NCBI GenBank assembly: GCA_024610705.1
Contig: JANDEH010000012.1
Location: forward strand, 14,880,001-14,944,000
Direction: 5' to 3'
Origin: Tetragnatha versicolor
Lineage: Eukaryota > Arthropoda > Arachnida > Araneae > Tetragnathidae
Length of the DNA: 64,000 nucleotides
Every line of letters begins with the position of its first letter. The first letter of the stretch is position 1. The notes beneath the pieces are model-generated. The model was not told the DNA's origin and did no database searches. It saw only the letters and a program-made list of their open reading frames with translations. A program made the position numbers and the translations under genes. Positions 10,688 through 24,165 of this stretch are shown here, piece after piece.

Positions 10688-11333
10688 CAGTGGTTCCCAA
10701 AGTGGGTTCCACGAAAAAATCTAGGGGTTCCATGGGACAAACTTTATTTCATTAAAAAAAATTAGAATGGTGCAAAAAAAATAAGAATGGACAACGCCCC
10801 CCCTAGGATCCAAAAATTTTCTCAAACTGAGTTAAAACCTTACTTTTACCAGTCGAATTTCTAAATTTTTTCTGGGGGGGGGACCCCCAGACCCCCCACA
10901 GTATAACAAGGGGATCTTGCACGATACTTTTTGGAAAATCCCCAACATTGTGCCTTTTTTTATAAAAGATAAAGGTTATGGTCTGAAAAATTTTCCTCTT
11001 GGCCCCAAAACGCTTCTTAAAATGAGTTAAAACTCTACTTTTACGAGTCAAATTTAAAAATTTTTGTGGGGGAGGACACCCATACCCCCCAGCGGTACCA
11101 GAAGAGGATCTTGTGTGATACTTTTAGCCCAAGAATTTGACATTTTTGCCAAAAGTAAAGGTGATTGTCTGGAACAGTGCCCCCCCCCTGGACCCGTGCT
11201 GGATCCGCGCCTGGTTCCATTTAATATCATATATTAAATTTTGAAAAGTCGTTGATTAAAAACTATTCAGGGTTCCGCGATCATTGGTAACAAATTTGGG
11301 GGTTCCGCGACCAAAATAGTTTGGGAACCACTG
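10688..11333. mobile_element. 646-bp non-autonomous hAT element
   Basis: Starts CAGTGGTTCCCAAAGTGGG and ends AGTTTGGGAACCACTG, matching hAT-type terminal inverted repeats, with a second inner inverted pair GGTTCC(A/G)CG. The flanks ATCTAGCT (10680-10687) and CTCTAGCT (11334-11341) agree in seven of eight bases, an 8-bp target duplication with one change. The interior consists of GC-rich blocks and no transposase. Confidence 0.85.
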
Positions 11334-11383
11334 CTCTAGCTCATGGGGAAGTATGCTTAAAATTGATTACTAAATTCCTCCTG

Positions 11384-12325
11384 AATAGATAGACAGACAG
11401 ACAGACGGACAGACAAGATTGAAAGTGACCTAATAAAATCTACAAATCCACAGTTTACTTCCGATCTGCACCAAACTTGGTATACCTACGTAAAAAAACT
11501 CAGGAAAAAACATAGGCTATGTTTCGAAAAGTTTTAATGGCCCCTTGACCCTCTTTCGACACTTTTTATGGTAATTTTGCTGAAATAGCTTTATTTTTAT
11601 TCAAAAAGAGATCTGCTTACTCCATTGTTACAAAGAAAATTTAATGCTAAACAACAAGTTTTTAATAGAAACACTAGGTACAAGTCTATTTAAAAATTAT
11701 ATTAATAATTTAAAAATCTATTTCAATGAAATTTAAAAGTTTTAAGAATAAGTTTAATATATTTTTATTTGAGAGTTTATCTAATTTTTATATTTTAAAT
11801 AGCTTTATGGATTATCATGTTGTTAAAATAGTCTCCACGGAAACGAGGATGTAAAATCAGAAGGTGATAATATTTTAGCTTTTAAGAAAGTTGGTTAACA
11901 AACAAAAACTGTTAAAACTCCCTTTCAACTAGAAAAGATGGATTTTTTTCTTAAATTGCAAAATGGAATGAGCTTTATTGAATAATTTCACGGAAAACGT
12001 TAATTCCTGAAGATATGATTAATCAAGGGATATAAGCAATTTTAAATAATTTTTAGAATACTTTTTCCAAGTAAATGTGGAAATCATTCAAAAATTATAT
12101 TGCTTGAGAACTGAAAGAATTTTAATCCACCCGGGAACACCGGGATAAGAAAAATTACTAGGAACACCGGGATAGGAAAAGTTACCGGGAACACCGGAAT
12201 ATGAAAAAGACGCCTGGGATACCGGGATGATTGGAAAATGCTGATTATACAAAATTAGAAATGTATTTGGGAAGAAATAATAAATTTATATTCTTCACCC
12301 GTGCAAGGCCGGGCATATCAGCTAG
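11384..12325 (+). mobile_element. Probable Helitron-like element, 3' terminus at CTAG
   Basis: The right end reads CCCGTGCAAGGCCGGGCATATCAGCTAG followed by T. A GC-rich hairpin-capable stretch a few bases before a terminal CTAG, inserted before T, is the Helitron 3' signature (the final CTAG is 12322-12325). About 0.9 kb upstream a TAGACAGACAGACAGACGGACAGAC microsatellite is followed by CGATCTGCACCAAACTTGG; both are often seen inside such elements. The 5' end (TC) was not located, so the left limit is a guess. Confidence 0.4.
12128..12235 (+). repeat. Short tandem repeat, GGGAACACCGGGATA core, about 4 copies
   Basis: Four degenerate copies of a unit of about 28-30 bp (core GGGAACACCGGGATAGGAAA) lie just inside the Helitron-like 3' end. 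Confidence 0.75.
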
Positions 12326-12544
12326 TTTCAATATAAATATTTTATTGTAAAAACCAGAAACAAATATATATTGAAAAATATAATAAATTTTATTGGGAAA
12401 GAAAAAAGAGACGTCTTTCCATGACACCCCTTATCATGCCTTTCAGAAGCATCAAAAAAACACTTATTGAATCATAACAAAGTCAGAAAAGGGCAACGTT
12501 TTTGAAATGTACCCTCATTGCAAAGAGTCACTGTACATTACTTT

Positions 12545-12794
12545 CTCCTCCATGCAGGTGCGATGCGGCGTTGCGAAATCCGCCTTTGGCGAAAGCCTCG
12601 CCAAGAGAGATCGCCAAGACCGAAGCGAACAGGTGAGGGTCAGATGGTGTTCTCGCCGCAATCCCCGGCACCGCAGGGCTCCGAACTTTTGTGATGGAAT
12701 CTTCCTCCTCTCTATGGCGTTGGATACACTCGGCGATGGACTTGGCCATCGGGAGGATCTTCTTGGACAAGGGATACTCTCGACTCAGAGAAGG
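12545..12794 (+). promoter_or_regulatory. GC-rich island with splice sites; candidate 5' untranslated exon
   Basis: GC- and CpG-rich (GGTGCGATGCGGCGTTGCG and onward) within AT-rich DNA. It has an acceptor-like TCCTCCATGCAG ending at 12557, an internal donor-like CAGGTGAGGG near 12632 and a strong donor GGTGAGTTTT beginning at 12795. No long coding frame with known content. It best fits an upstream non-coding exon or alternative first exon of the large gene starting at 31792, or an independent non-coding transcript. Untested. Confidence 0.35.
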
Positions 12795-12796
12795 GT

Positions 12797-15647
12797 GAGT
12801 TTTTGTTCCACAATTGTCCTTTTCCTTTAATTGATAGGGATGGCTCTTTCTTTGACCCTGACTTGAGTCGGTATTTAAATGAAATTGGTTTGAAATCGTT
12901 GCTAATTTTGTTTTGACAGTGGTTATGCTGTCATAATCTTGTTTTTCTTTGATTATTTTTATGGATGTTGTGGATATTTTCGAATTTGAATAATGTAATA
13001 TGATTTATATATGATTTCACTTCACTTTGCTCTCAGCATCTTAAATTTTATTAGATTAGTTTTTCATAGCCCATAAGAAAGGAGAAGGTATTTTATATAA
13101 TAATTTCATAGTTTAAACAATTATTTGGACATTTCTTTTTAGATTTGAAGCAAAATTTCCTTATTACAAATATATGAAATTTGATTTTTCCTTATTATGA
13201 TCTGGTTATTTTTAATTTGAATAACACAAACATAATGAACGTTATAAATAACTTAAATGACATTAATTTAAATTTAGAATAGTCTGGAATGCATTTGCAC
13301 TTTATAATTCCATGCTATTTTGTCCTTCAAGCAAAATAATTACATGAAAGGTTTTATACTGAAGCATAGATATCACCCAGTAAAAATTAGGGCAATAACT
13401 ATTTTTTTGTATTGCACTTTTCTTAAATAAAATAAGGTTTTGTTTATGCCAACTTTGCACTTTTGATTAGAGGAATTTGAAAATAATAGTTTGAGCTTGT
13501 AGGTTTTGTTTTTATAAGAATTTTTCTTTTTCTGAGAGACTGTTTCCTGGGAGGGCATTCGGGGCATATCTTCAGGGATCCTATTACAAAGGGGTCCAAA
13601 AAAATGTAAATCTAAGCAAATTCTGAAAAAGTTAAAAATAAATTCATTAAATTGAATTTATTAAAATAAATTATTATGCTTAAACAGCATTCAGGTAAAT
13701 TTTTATGCGGTATTAAAGGTTATTTATTTGTTATTTTACGTTTTAAATAAATTTAAGGTTTATTTTAATATATATGTCGGGGGTCCCCAAATGGCTATTT
13801 TGCCCTGGGATCCCAAATTTAAGTCGGTTCCAGCTTTTTCTTCCTTTTTTGAACTGATTTTTATTAGCATCTATGTTTTAAAATAAAGTCAACATAAAAA
13901 TGACTACAAAAAGGATCATCTTATTAAATAATTATTTTTCCATGAAGTATTAAATAACACAACACCGACAGCTATAAATAGCATCTTCAGCCAACTGGAA
14001 TTTAGAGGTCTACTTAACAAGCTTATTGCAAAATTCGCTTTTTTTTTCGTCTTCACTTTTTTTCACTCTGGTCACGTGACTTGCGGAATCTTCCGTGATG
14101 TCTAAGACCGATGTCTTAACGCATTTAACTCATCCTGATTTCTATCCATCCGGATTTTATTTTTCGAGGAAGTTGACCGATAATTTTTGACAAGGTTCAA
14201 AATTTGTGAAAAGATGCACTAATGGGCTAAAAGAAGATGGAAACATGTTATTAGACAGTTCATGAAATGGCTACTTCCTTGACAAATTCTTTCATAGTTA
14301 TTTTTGTTTTACCAAAACTCTGGGTTTTATTTTTAGAACGTATGAGAAAGAAAAAGATTATTTTTAACGAATGTTACTCTCGTCCAAATTTTTAGAAATA
14401 ATTGCCTTAAAAGTATTTAATCAAATGTGAGAATATCTGATGAAGAGGTGTGTCATTGTTTAGAATTCTCTGCGTTACCATAGAAACCCATGCTTTCTTC
14501 CCTGAAAGCCGGGGAACCAGGAACTTTTCGTAAATGATAAAAATTTATTTCTAGTACAAATTGTTTAATTACGTAAGTTTTTATTTTTTTATACATCAGC
14601 AATTATTTACTTTTCGTTTCATTTTAATATAAACTCTAGGAACGTTGTGGCTTTATTCGATTAACTTCACTGGATGCAATATACACTTACATCATTTTCT
14701 TGCTCCATGTTATTATTTCTTCCATCTCTAGGATACTTAAGGTTAGGTAAAAAAGATATCTAGATAAGTAATTCATCTTGAAAACAGTGAATTAAAAGTT
14801 CTAGACTACCCTCTAGTTTTAAAAACGTTAAAATTCAGTTAAATCCAAACAATTATCAATCGAATGGATTAGTTTCTAATGATAAATAAATTTAGGTAAA
14901 AAGGGATTAAATTTATTTTTGATACTTCCTATTAAATATTCGTTAGATGCGGAAATCTGAAAAAATATTGTTTCTTTTCTGTGTAATTAGATTAAAAGAA
15001 ATTAAATTTCAAGAAACATGTCTTAAAAATTTAATAATTAGATTAGCTAACTTAAAAAAAAATAGAAAAAAACCCATTTATTTACATAGAAAACTGCTTC
15101 CAGATGGTTAAGGCTGAGGCAACCACATATTATTTAGCTATGTATCTTACAGCCTATCCAAGACCACAACTACCGACTAACCAACAGGAATAAAAAGATT
15201 TGGCAATGATATTATTAATATTTTTTTAATTCCTAAAATACTTTAATACGATTTCCTTAATACTATTAAATACAAAACCTTTCCTCATAGGCATAATATT
15301 CCATTGTTGGAATACTTTGCGAAATATTGCATTATCAAAAGTTACCTTAACTTTGGATTGCATGTTTGTAGGAATAGGTTTTTTTACTAATCTTGGCTTT
15401 GATAAAAACTTAAGTTCTAAACATTGATTTGTTGAAAAATATGGAAGAATTTTTACTTAAAAGTTGTGCTATTTGATTCTTCAAGTAACTAACTTGAAGA
15501 GCATTCTCCAAATCTTAACGGTTGACTTATAGTAATTATTTTGAGTTGAATATACAAATTTTATTCCTTATCAACTCCCATTTTTATGAAAACTTTCGAT
15601 AATCATGCGATTACAGATCAATTTATTACTCTAATTTATAAAATATA
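12797..15647. other. AT-rich stretch, no gene recognised
   Basis: No supported exon. Near 13565-13810 there are short GC blocks (GGGATCCTATTACAAAGGGG, CCCTGGGATCCCAAATTT) that may be ends of a decayed transposon. Otherwise nothing was seen. Confidence 0.5.
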
Positions 15648-16908
15648 GGGTCACTTGGGGTAAGTGGGACCCCTTTTTGGCCTAGTACATTTTTGGAGCT
15701 TTATAGAAAAAATTTGAAACGGTTTATTTTGTACTTGTTGACTAATTTCGTTAAAGAGTCTATCGATAAACAAAAATTTATCAGTAGTTTCTAAAATAAA
15801 GCTTTACATTTTTCTTAACTGGTCTTTCTATCAAAAATGAGAATGAGACCCACTTACTCCAAGAGATGGGGTAAGTGGGTTACCCCCTCTTTATTTATAT
15901 TTAAAGCAATCAAAACTTAAAAAGAAGTAAGTCGGTCTTACTTGATAAAGTACAGTAAATTTCAATATAAAATATTTTATTGCAACTGTATCCATGAGTG
16001 AAAATTATACTCACATCAAAATCAATATGACAAGGTAAGAATAGAATGAAAAGCAAAATAAGTATTTTAAAGAATGTTTTGAAAGGCCAAAGGGATATGT
16101 TTTACTTTAGCATATAAAATAGTGTTGAAAAAACATAAGAAGGTTGATTAAGATTTATTTCGGCACTTGAATACACATTGTAAGATAAAAAAAGGAATCA
16201 GACATACTAAATGAGAATGAACACTAATGATGAGATTTTTCACTTTACTCACAATAACTTAAATTAAAACGCAAATTTGATATAAAATGTTGATCAAACT
16301 ATTTATAAATTTTAAAGAATTTTGAAGTGGTGAGTAAAAGGTCTTGCTACTATAAATCGAAATTTTCTGAAAATATTGGGGGAAATTGTCCCTGTAACCC
16401 CCCTGAAATCCGCCCATGTCTTCAGTAATAGTTCCTATATCATATGGGACCCTCTAGAACCACTTATATCATAATAAGGGGTCTCACTTACCCCACCTCT
16501 GAGGGGTCCCACTTTACCCCAACCATGCTAAAACTATGGGGTAAGTGGGACCCCCCTGTTAAACACTTCAAAATTAAAAATTTTGAAAAATTTTAAATTG
16601 CCGTATTTATTTTAGGTCAAACTCTGCAAAACAGTTCAATAAACATTAAAATGTAATGAAAACTTACCTGGAAATACTTCTTTGATAAATACGTATTGAA
16701 CTCTCCAAAAAATCCATTCTGAGAATCTATTTGAAATTAGTTCTATAATCTTAAAAATAAATTAAACAAATCTCAAATATATGCAAAACTCATCGGTGTG
16801 ACAAGCTGTAACATAATCAGTGCGAGCAGGTGTGAAATTTCCTGTACATATTATTGTTTTAGGGGGGTGACCCACTTACCCCAGTGACCCACTTACCCCA
16901 AGTAACCC
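15648..16908. mobile_element. 1261-bp TA-flanked element built on GGGGTAAGTGGGACCCC
   Basis: Termini GGGTCACTTGGGGTAAGTGG and the inverted CCACTTACCCCAAGTAACCC, with TA on each side (15646-15647 and 16909-16910). The terminal motif recurs inside in both orientations (near 15865, 16482, 16506, 16538 and twice near 16867-16900). No transposase frame is visible. The size and TA target fit a non-autonomous Tc1/mariner/pogo-superfamily element. Confidence 0.8.
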
Positions 16909-16943
16909 TATGTATAATTATTGTATAAATTACCCGTAAGGTA

Positions 16944-17035
16944 TTATTTTTAGACGTTTTACAATTTGGACTAATTACTTTTTAATGTGTTATTTTTAGA
17001 CGTTTTACAATTTAGACTAATTACTTTTTAATGTG
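16944..17035 (+). repeat. 46-bp tandem duplication
   Basis: TTATTTTTAGACGTTTTACA and the following bases, ending TTACTTTTTAATGTG, occur twice head to tail with a single difference (TTTGGACT/TTTAGACT). Probably a recent slippage product. Confidence 0.85.
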
Positions 17036-17048
17036 TTATTTCATTGAA

Positions 17049-19969
17049 GGTAATAAGGAAGTTGTTTTAAAACCGTTTTAATAACCCCTTAATGTTTGAA
17101 AAGTTACTAAAAGTAATTAATTAGTATGGTGAATATTAATTTATTCCGCTTAGTTGTTTGTAAGGAAATTATCACGGTATACCTAAATCGCGAATCTTAA
17201 TTGATAATCGCGGGAACCTGAATTTGAGCTTTGTTGATCATATACATCCGGATTGTATATATCCGGGCTATGATCCGGGCAGGTATCTTGCAGCTGTTAG
17301 TATCAGGCAGAAAGTTAGAATCATAAATCTGCTTTCTGCTGACAAAAAGACTTTCTTACCAGCTGGTAAATGATGCATCAACAAAAAACGCAAGGCATTG
17401 ATTTGTCAGAGAAGACTCGTTTAACACTTCGATCGTCTGACTTTTTTTGAAATTGTTTGCATTAAAATGAGTGACGCAAAATAATTTCTGAAATTCTACC
17501 AGAAGAGTATTTAATTAAGCTATCTTGCTGATGTTTTTTCATATGAAGGTAACGGAACTAAAGTACTGATATTATTGTATTTGATTTATTACTTATAATA
17601 GGTCATAAGCACAGATAATGAAAATATTGATAAAACTAATTATTAAGAAAGACTCAAACCTTTTTAAAATGAAAACCCGTGTACATAAATACACGGAAAA
17701 TTTTCGGTGAATGTGTGATTACGATTACATGAAAACATTATCCTGTTTAACATTACTCGGCATCAAATTTTGGTTTAAAAAACATTATTCACACAATGTT
17801 TAAACTACATCATTCAGATTTTTCCTAATTAATTTAAAAAAACCTCTTCAAAGGACTAATTATCTGAATGGTCGCATAAAGAATGTAAATAACTTACAAG
17901 AACAAAACCCAGTAATTTTCAAACAATATTAATGTCTTTGAAAGGAGAATTTCACCATTTATTGCTGGTTAAGCGGACAGAGTTGTGAGTTTACACCTAT
18001 TAATGTCTTTATTTAGAGTAAAACATAGTTTCGCATGCAGAAGAAAGAAGAAGCATGAAAAGGTCAAAGGAAACTCTGATTTTTGCCAGTTACGTAATAG
18101 TTCCTTTAATTTCATGCAAAATAGAACCCATGGGTAGATCATCCTTTTGATAGCCTTAGTTAAGGATCTCTGTTGAAACTACGATTCTTAAAAAAATCTC
18201 CCTTTCTTCCTTCTTCATCAGTCCAGGCCTTTTTCAAACCACCTGTTTCCTCTCACCATTTCTTTCTTCCACTGTAGTAATTACGTCCACATTAAAAAAC
18301 ACAACCAAAACAAGTCCCACTGAAAAAAATCCCATACGAAATGCTTTGTCTAACACCCATAAGAGGCGTCCCCCCATCGAAGGAAACAGTACATCAGAGT
18401 GACAAAGATCTGTCTTACGGTAATGACCGTTATATCAGCATCTACAATCAAAGGAGGAGGATTATAAACCTGTAGTGCCGGATCCGTACCCCCGATGAAG
18501 GTAGATGATTTGTTGTTAGTATTATTTTGGTGTACGGGTTGCATTGTTTTGTGGACGGCTTTTGGTAGAGTGTGAAGGGGGTTACGGTGAAGTCAACCCT
18601 CCCTTTTCCGTTTGTCGGATGCTTGTTGGGATGTTTTTTTTGTTGGTGGTGGTATGGATAGCTAGTTTTTTTTAATTGGAAGGGTGGAGTCATTGAATTG
18701 ATATTCGTCTGTAGTGCAACATGGATATTGTCATTCATGGTTTAGTAGTTTTAGTCCTCTAAGCTTCATTAGCATGTTATTATAATGAAGACGGTGTGTT
18801 TTCATTTACTATAAAAATGGTCAACAATTTTAACTTTGAAGTCGAGAGTTTTCAATACATATTTACTTTTTATAAATGTATCATAGACACATAATGTCAA
18901 ACTATTTTATTCATACGTATTTGGTTCTGTGATCCTTTTTTCTTCTAATTTTATCACCTAAAATTTAATAATTTAGTGAAAAGGTTGATTAATGTCATAA
19001 TGAATCAAATTTAGTGTTGCAATATTGTCTTTTACATTAGGAACACGGAGGAACACGAACATAACATTTTAATTTCAGTTCAAAAGTCCATACATTTGGG
19101 ATAGTGACAGCATGTAAAAAGTATAGTATAGAACATCAAATATACATTACTTTTAGGAACAAGTTTGAAGTCGAAGTTAATGTTACAGTTCACTGAGTTC
19201 AGTTCAGATAACAATATTTAGTTTTAGTTTATTTTCCAATTCCTTCTAAAGATGGAGAGACCAAAAATAAATGTCACGTATGATCCATCCAATTCTAACC
19301 TCTTAAGACTATTATAGATAATTTGTGATTTTACTTGAATCATTTCTTTTTCGACACTCATCCTATAAAAAATGTTCTGTTATTCAATGGGGATTAAATA
19401 GTATAAATCTATTTTAAGATAGATTTTATAAAGTGTTCAAAGCCTATGATTGTCTTAGTCGCTATATACTTGATCTTACATTTTTAAAAAATTCTGCCTA
19501 TTTTGATTTTTATGCTGATTTCATTTTAATAATATCAAATTTTGAAACCTTTTTAGTAAGGTACCTATAAATTATGTAAAAATATTTATCTGCTAGAATT
19601 ATGGAAAAAAATATGTAACTTTTATAGGTTGTCGGGAATTGTTTTCAAACTTTTCTCTTTTTTATCCCGATTCTTTATATTATATAGCAGTTGAGTCAGA
19701 TATGTCTTCATATTTTAATGCAGTTTTTAAGGGTCGTCTGATAGATTTCATAAAAGTCAGTGCTATAGTCACTTACTCTATCCTTATCCCATATTTCACG
19801 GGTTCCGACAAAATAGTTATCTTCTTACTGTTACTCCTTCCAATTTTCCCCTGGTTTTCCCCTTACGGTTCCACCATTACCCCTAATAGGAAAACAAAAA
19901 GGGTCAAACTGAACCAACGGAAGCGTTTGCATCATTTCTAATTGCTCACCTTCTCTATAACCGACTTTT
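17049..19969. other. AT-rich stretch, no gene recognised
   Basis: The open frames near 18350-18738 (minus) and 19639-19941 (plus) lack recognisable domains, splice context and similarity to each other. A pyrimidine-rich patch lies at 18197-18275. Nothing else could be supported. Confidence 0.5.
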
Positions 19970-19984
19970 CTCACGACTCGTTTG

Positions 19985-20200
19985 TTGTAAAACTATTCTA
20001 CTAAATGCGCGCCCTTTGAAGAGGGGGCTGAAGATCAGAAACTCCTTTCCCACGGCTTTCTTGAAGGTCACTTCCCTAGACACAAACGCTGTCGTGTGAC
20101 CGTTCAATTAGTGACCCTTTTTACGAAAGTGGCGGTGGCAGCGCCAACAGAGCACGCGATTTCTTCTTTGGATGAAAGTGAATGGATGTGGAAGAATCTC
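19985..20200. promoter_or_regulatory. GC-rich island, candidate regulatory element
   Basis: Locally GC-rich (AAATGCGCGCCC near 20005; GTGGCGGTGGCAGCGCCAAC near 20131) inside AT-rich DNA with no transposon termini and no coding frame. Promoter or enhancer is possible. The only evidence is composition. Confidence 0.2.
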
Positions 20201-20429
20201 TGTTCCGTTTAATCTAGGAAGAGTTAGTCTTGAGTTAGTGATGTTTCACGGATGGGTAGGGTTATTTTAATTGTAGTTTTGTGTCAAAATGTTTTTGTAT
20301 GTGCTTTTTCTATTTGAGTAAATAGAGATGGAACAGTGAGGTTGTTTCCTTCTTTATTCAATTATCCGTTAAAGAGACTATCGATATACAAATAATAAAG
20401 TCAAGGTTTTTTATTTAATTCATGAAAGT

Positions 20430-20790
20430 GAGTAAAACTGAATTTTAGTCAAAAATGTCTACAAGCTAACAGATACTGAAAAGCAAAGAGTTTCTCAAGA
20501 GCAAAAAAGATGTCCAATAGCAAAAGAGATGTTTAAGTGCGAAGGGATGTTCTATGGGAAAAGGAGGCTCAAGAGCGAACATATGCAGAAGGACAAAGGG
20601 GTGTTTTATGGAGGGAAAGGGCCAAGAGCTTAGAGATGATGAAGAGCTAAGAGGTGTTCTGTGAGGGAAAGTGGTTAACGAGCAAAATGATACAGAAGGG
20701 TGAAGGGATATTCTACGGAAGAAAGATGTTTAAGAGCAAACAGATGCTCAAAGGCAGCCAAGCTTAAGAGAAAAGAGGTGTTATCGGGTA
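20430..20790 (+). repeat. Purine-rich degenerate repeat tract, AAGAGCAAA...GATGTTC units
   Basis: About 350 bases, overwhelmingly A and G, made of diverged units such as AAGAGCAAAAAAGATGT, AAGAGCGAACATATGC and AAGAGCAAACAGATGCTC. It is probably an old minisatellite. The same vocabulary appears on the opposite strand at 36225-36380. Confidence 0.6.
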
Positions 20791-21778
20791 CATGGGTGAT
20801 TACAAGTTATTTCGTTCAAAATCATCTAGTGCATTGGGCCTTTTATTCTTTGATTTAAATGCGTGTTGGTACAAAAGTTGTTCCCCACACACAGAGTATA
20901 AATGAATAATTTTCAAGGATGAAAAATAATTCTACAAGGTGTTATATTGAAAAAATAGTTTTGACTTTAATTTTTGCACAGTAGGTTGTATAAGAAATTC
21001 TTGTTCAGAGGATGTAAAAAATTTATTGAGAATGTAATAAAAGAACTTAAAAAACTAGAACATGCTAAAATGTATAAGATATTCGAAACAATTATTTCTA
21101 GTATTATTCGTATGTAAATACTAGATTTAATTATTTTCTCAGATAATAAAACAGATTTTTAAGAAAAATACTAGATCTTATTTCATTAGTTTTTATTTAA
21201 AATCACGCAATACGCATGCCGGGTGACTGATTTCCCCGTTCTTTATCTTCACAAGATAAAATAAAAATTGTTTCGAAATTTAGGTGTTAGAGAAACTCAA
21301 ATTTTGAGTGTTTTTACTTTTTTATCAATGACAGCTTATTATCTAAGAAATCAACATTCCTTTCTTGATTGGAAACCAAAATTGTGAAATTTTTTAAAAC
21401 ACGATTGGAGCTCTACTACAGGAAAAAATATTTTTACAACATTAAAATATACACAAGATAACATTCTTAATTCGTTGTTAAAAATCTAACATCCTCGTAT
21501 CATTAAAGGAAAATATATTTTGTGTCGTTTAAAGTTCTTAATTCAGTGAAATAAAGGAAGGCCAAAAAACTTATAATAAAATTAGTGTTTTTTAAACGGT
21601 CACAGTTCTTTTTAAATTGTTATTGAACTAAATGCTTTTAACACTTAATAGTTCCCGATATTCTTTTTTTGTAGGATTATGATGGATGATGTGAATAATA
21701 CCTTGTTGTTGTAAAAGATATGTTAAAATAATAGGAGAAACATATTCAAATATAAAAAATTTTTTCATAGAAAATATA

Positions 21779-22947
21779 GTGTGAACCACCCAGTGAATGA
21801 ACACTTAGCATTTGGATTTGCGATTTCTCCACTTTAAAAAATGTTTTCAGGGCTTCACAGCTTTTTTCTCGGTCAATTTTAAAAAATAAGGTGTTTCCAA
21901 ACAAGCTTTTTCTCACCAATATGATAGAAGTGTTTCCAGATCTCAGAAATTAATAGTTTTGAAGGAATCTTGATCTTAGTGCAAAAAGGGCGGGGCGATA
22001 TACCCAGTAAAGGAACAAAGTTTGTCCTAAATATGAACATACTCACCAGCTTACCAAGTATTTTTAAAAAGTTTATAAGTTAATTTGGTTATAACATGGT
22101 TGGGTAAACCCAAAATTTCTTATAAACTTTACCAAGAAATTAAAACTGGTGACTAATTTCAGCAAAAATTTTTTTCAAAATGACTTTTTTGTACTATCTT
22201 ATTTAATTTTTTGATTAAAATATTAATTTGACCACTAAGAGCACTGTAAACCTTCTCAATATATTCCTCATGGTCACTACTATAGGAAAACTTTATTCCC
22301 CTGATTCTACGAGGCGTTGTTGTTTAAAACTAAAGCTGTGAAGCAAACTTTCGAAACACCATGTATTAACAGACTTTTTGATCAACACACCCGTTCATTA
22401 ACTGGAAGGACACAATTTAAAGCCTCGAGCATTAAACCTAGTTTAGATCACATCATTATGAATCAAATAAAACTATAATCATGAGGTTTTGCGAGATAAG
22501 CATTTTTCCCAGTGAATGAACACCGTTTCATTTACTGGGAAATCTCAGTTTACACTTCCAGTAAGTGAACACCCCCTTATCTCCCCCTTTTTCCAAACTG
22601 TAGCATTATACATTACTATTTAGCAATTAAAAACGTCTGAATAATTGAGTAAAAAAATAAAGCATAATCAGCACAATTAAAATGCGAAAAATATTATTGT
22701 AAAATGTCAATTCTTAACCTTCAGGTCTCTTTTTAGTTCGCTCGAAGCTGGGTTCAAATTGAAAAAATTTTCACAGCTACAATGCATATATTTTACTAGA
22801 ATAAACGATTGTTCCACATTTATGAGGTCTTCTTGCAACTACGGAATTTTATTGGGAGTCTTCAGAACAATTAGGGTGCTTATTATTTGAGTTTATGTGG
22901 TCGACTGTTCATTTACTGGGAGTGCTCATTCACTGGGCAACCTACCC
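21779..22947. mobile_element. 1169-bp TA-flanked element built on CCAGTGAATGAACAC
   Basis: Ends are GTGTGAACCACCCAGTGAAT and the inverted TCATTCACTGGGCAACCTAC, with TA at 21777-21778 and 22948-22949. The core CCAGT(G/A)AATGAACAC or its complement recurs inside (near 22391, 22507, 22525, 22558, 22907). No transposase is seen. It has the same architecture and size class as 15648-16908 and 44100-45341, with an unrelated motif. Confidence 0.75.
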
Positions 22948-23379
22948 TATGTCTATTCATAATTTGATGAAAAAAATGTGAAATTTATTTTTTTTTTTTT
23001 AAAAATACAAATTTTCATCTGAATAAAAAGTTTTAAAAATCTTTTAAATTGAGACGATTAAATTATATTTTCGATTAGTTTAAGTGAAAAGCGTTTCACT
23101 TACATACTTTAACTTCACAAAACTAGAAAAATAAGGTTGGTACAAAGTAAGACAATATTAAATTATAAAATAGAACGTTTCACTGAAATTTTTCTAAATC
23201 CAATTTTTGTTAAAATAAAATCGGATTTATCAACGTCGGAGAAACGATATTGGTGGGCAATTTCGTCAACATTGAGCGCTATATCCGAGGGGGTAGTTTT
23301 TATCGACCAAGTCCAATACGATATAGGCTAGTGTTTTCGTGCTACTTGGTTTTTGTCAATATTTTTTGTGGATACTCAA

Positions 23380-23950
23380 ATAATCGTCTCGCTCATCATC
23401 ACCTCAAATATGAGTCCCAACACCAATGGAGGTGCTTGCAGAAACAACGAGCTAACTCCAATGTAAAATTGTTGGAGTTAGCTCACTGTTGCCTCAATTC
23501 CAAACTGCCATACACGAAAGGAGCCGGTGCACTCAACCTAGAAATCGCATCACTTCAAAAAATAACAACTTTTCATCCCCATTGCGAGTGTGTGAGCTTT
23601 TGTGCACCTTTCAACGGAACTTGCGAAGGCCGTACACACAAAAAACCAAAACACATCCCTCGCACTCATTGGCAATTCAGCTGCGAAACAAACCCCAGCG
23701 ATGACGCTCTCGGTTCCATCTTCGGAATAAAAAGAGCCATCACGTAACAGTGATATGCTGATCTCGTGTTCTTTTTTTTCTCCATTGAATCGCCCCGACA
23801 CGCCATTTCGCGTGGTGTCGGTCCGTTCGGGGCTGGCTATCTGGTTTCCGATTTTTTACGAGATCTTTTACCCTTTGGTGTGATGTATGGAGGAATTTAT
23901 TTACTGTTTGTAAGAGAGGAGTATTGGGCGATGGACAGTGGTGGGGATTG
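23380..23950. promoter_or_regulatory. GC-richer island with hairpin; candidate regulatory region
   Basis: A 550-base stretch of near-balanced composition with open frames on both strands but no recognised domain. It contains a perfect 13-bp hairpin, GAGCTAACTCCAA / TTGGAGTTAGCTC (arms 23449-23461 and 23472-23484, 10-base loop). It may be a promoter, non-coding RNA or transposon interior. I could not decide. Confidence 0.2.
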
Positions 23951-24165
23951 AATACAGCGCTTGCAATGTCATTTCGGTGTGAAAGGGTTGGGGAATTAAG
24001 GTCAGATTTCTCATCTTGTGGCGTGTAACATGTTTTCGTTTATTTTGTAAGCATTATTATAAAGATGAACTTCCTGGGATAGAATGCAACCCAATCGTTC
24101 CTCTTTCAATTGGATGCCTCATCACAATCAGATGACATGTGTTAGAGAATTCAGTGTCTAGGTCT

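Noticed and set aside
19639..19941. 100-residue hydrophobic open frame
   Set aside because: Begins without an ATG in good context, no splice or domain support; compatible with chance in AT-rich DNA.
23250..23747. 165-residue open frame on the plus strand
   Set aside because: No start context, domain, splice support or coding-like composition; overlapping open frames on both strands indicate GC-related absence of stops.
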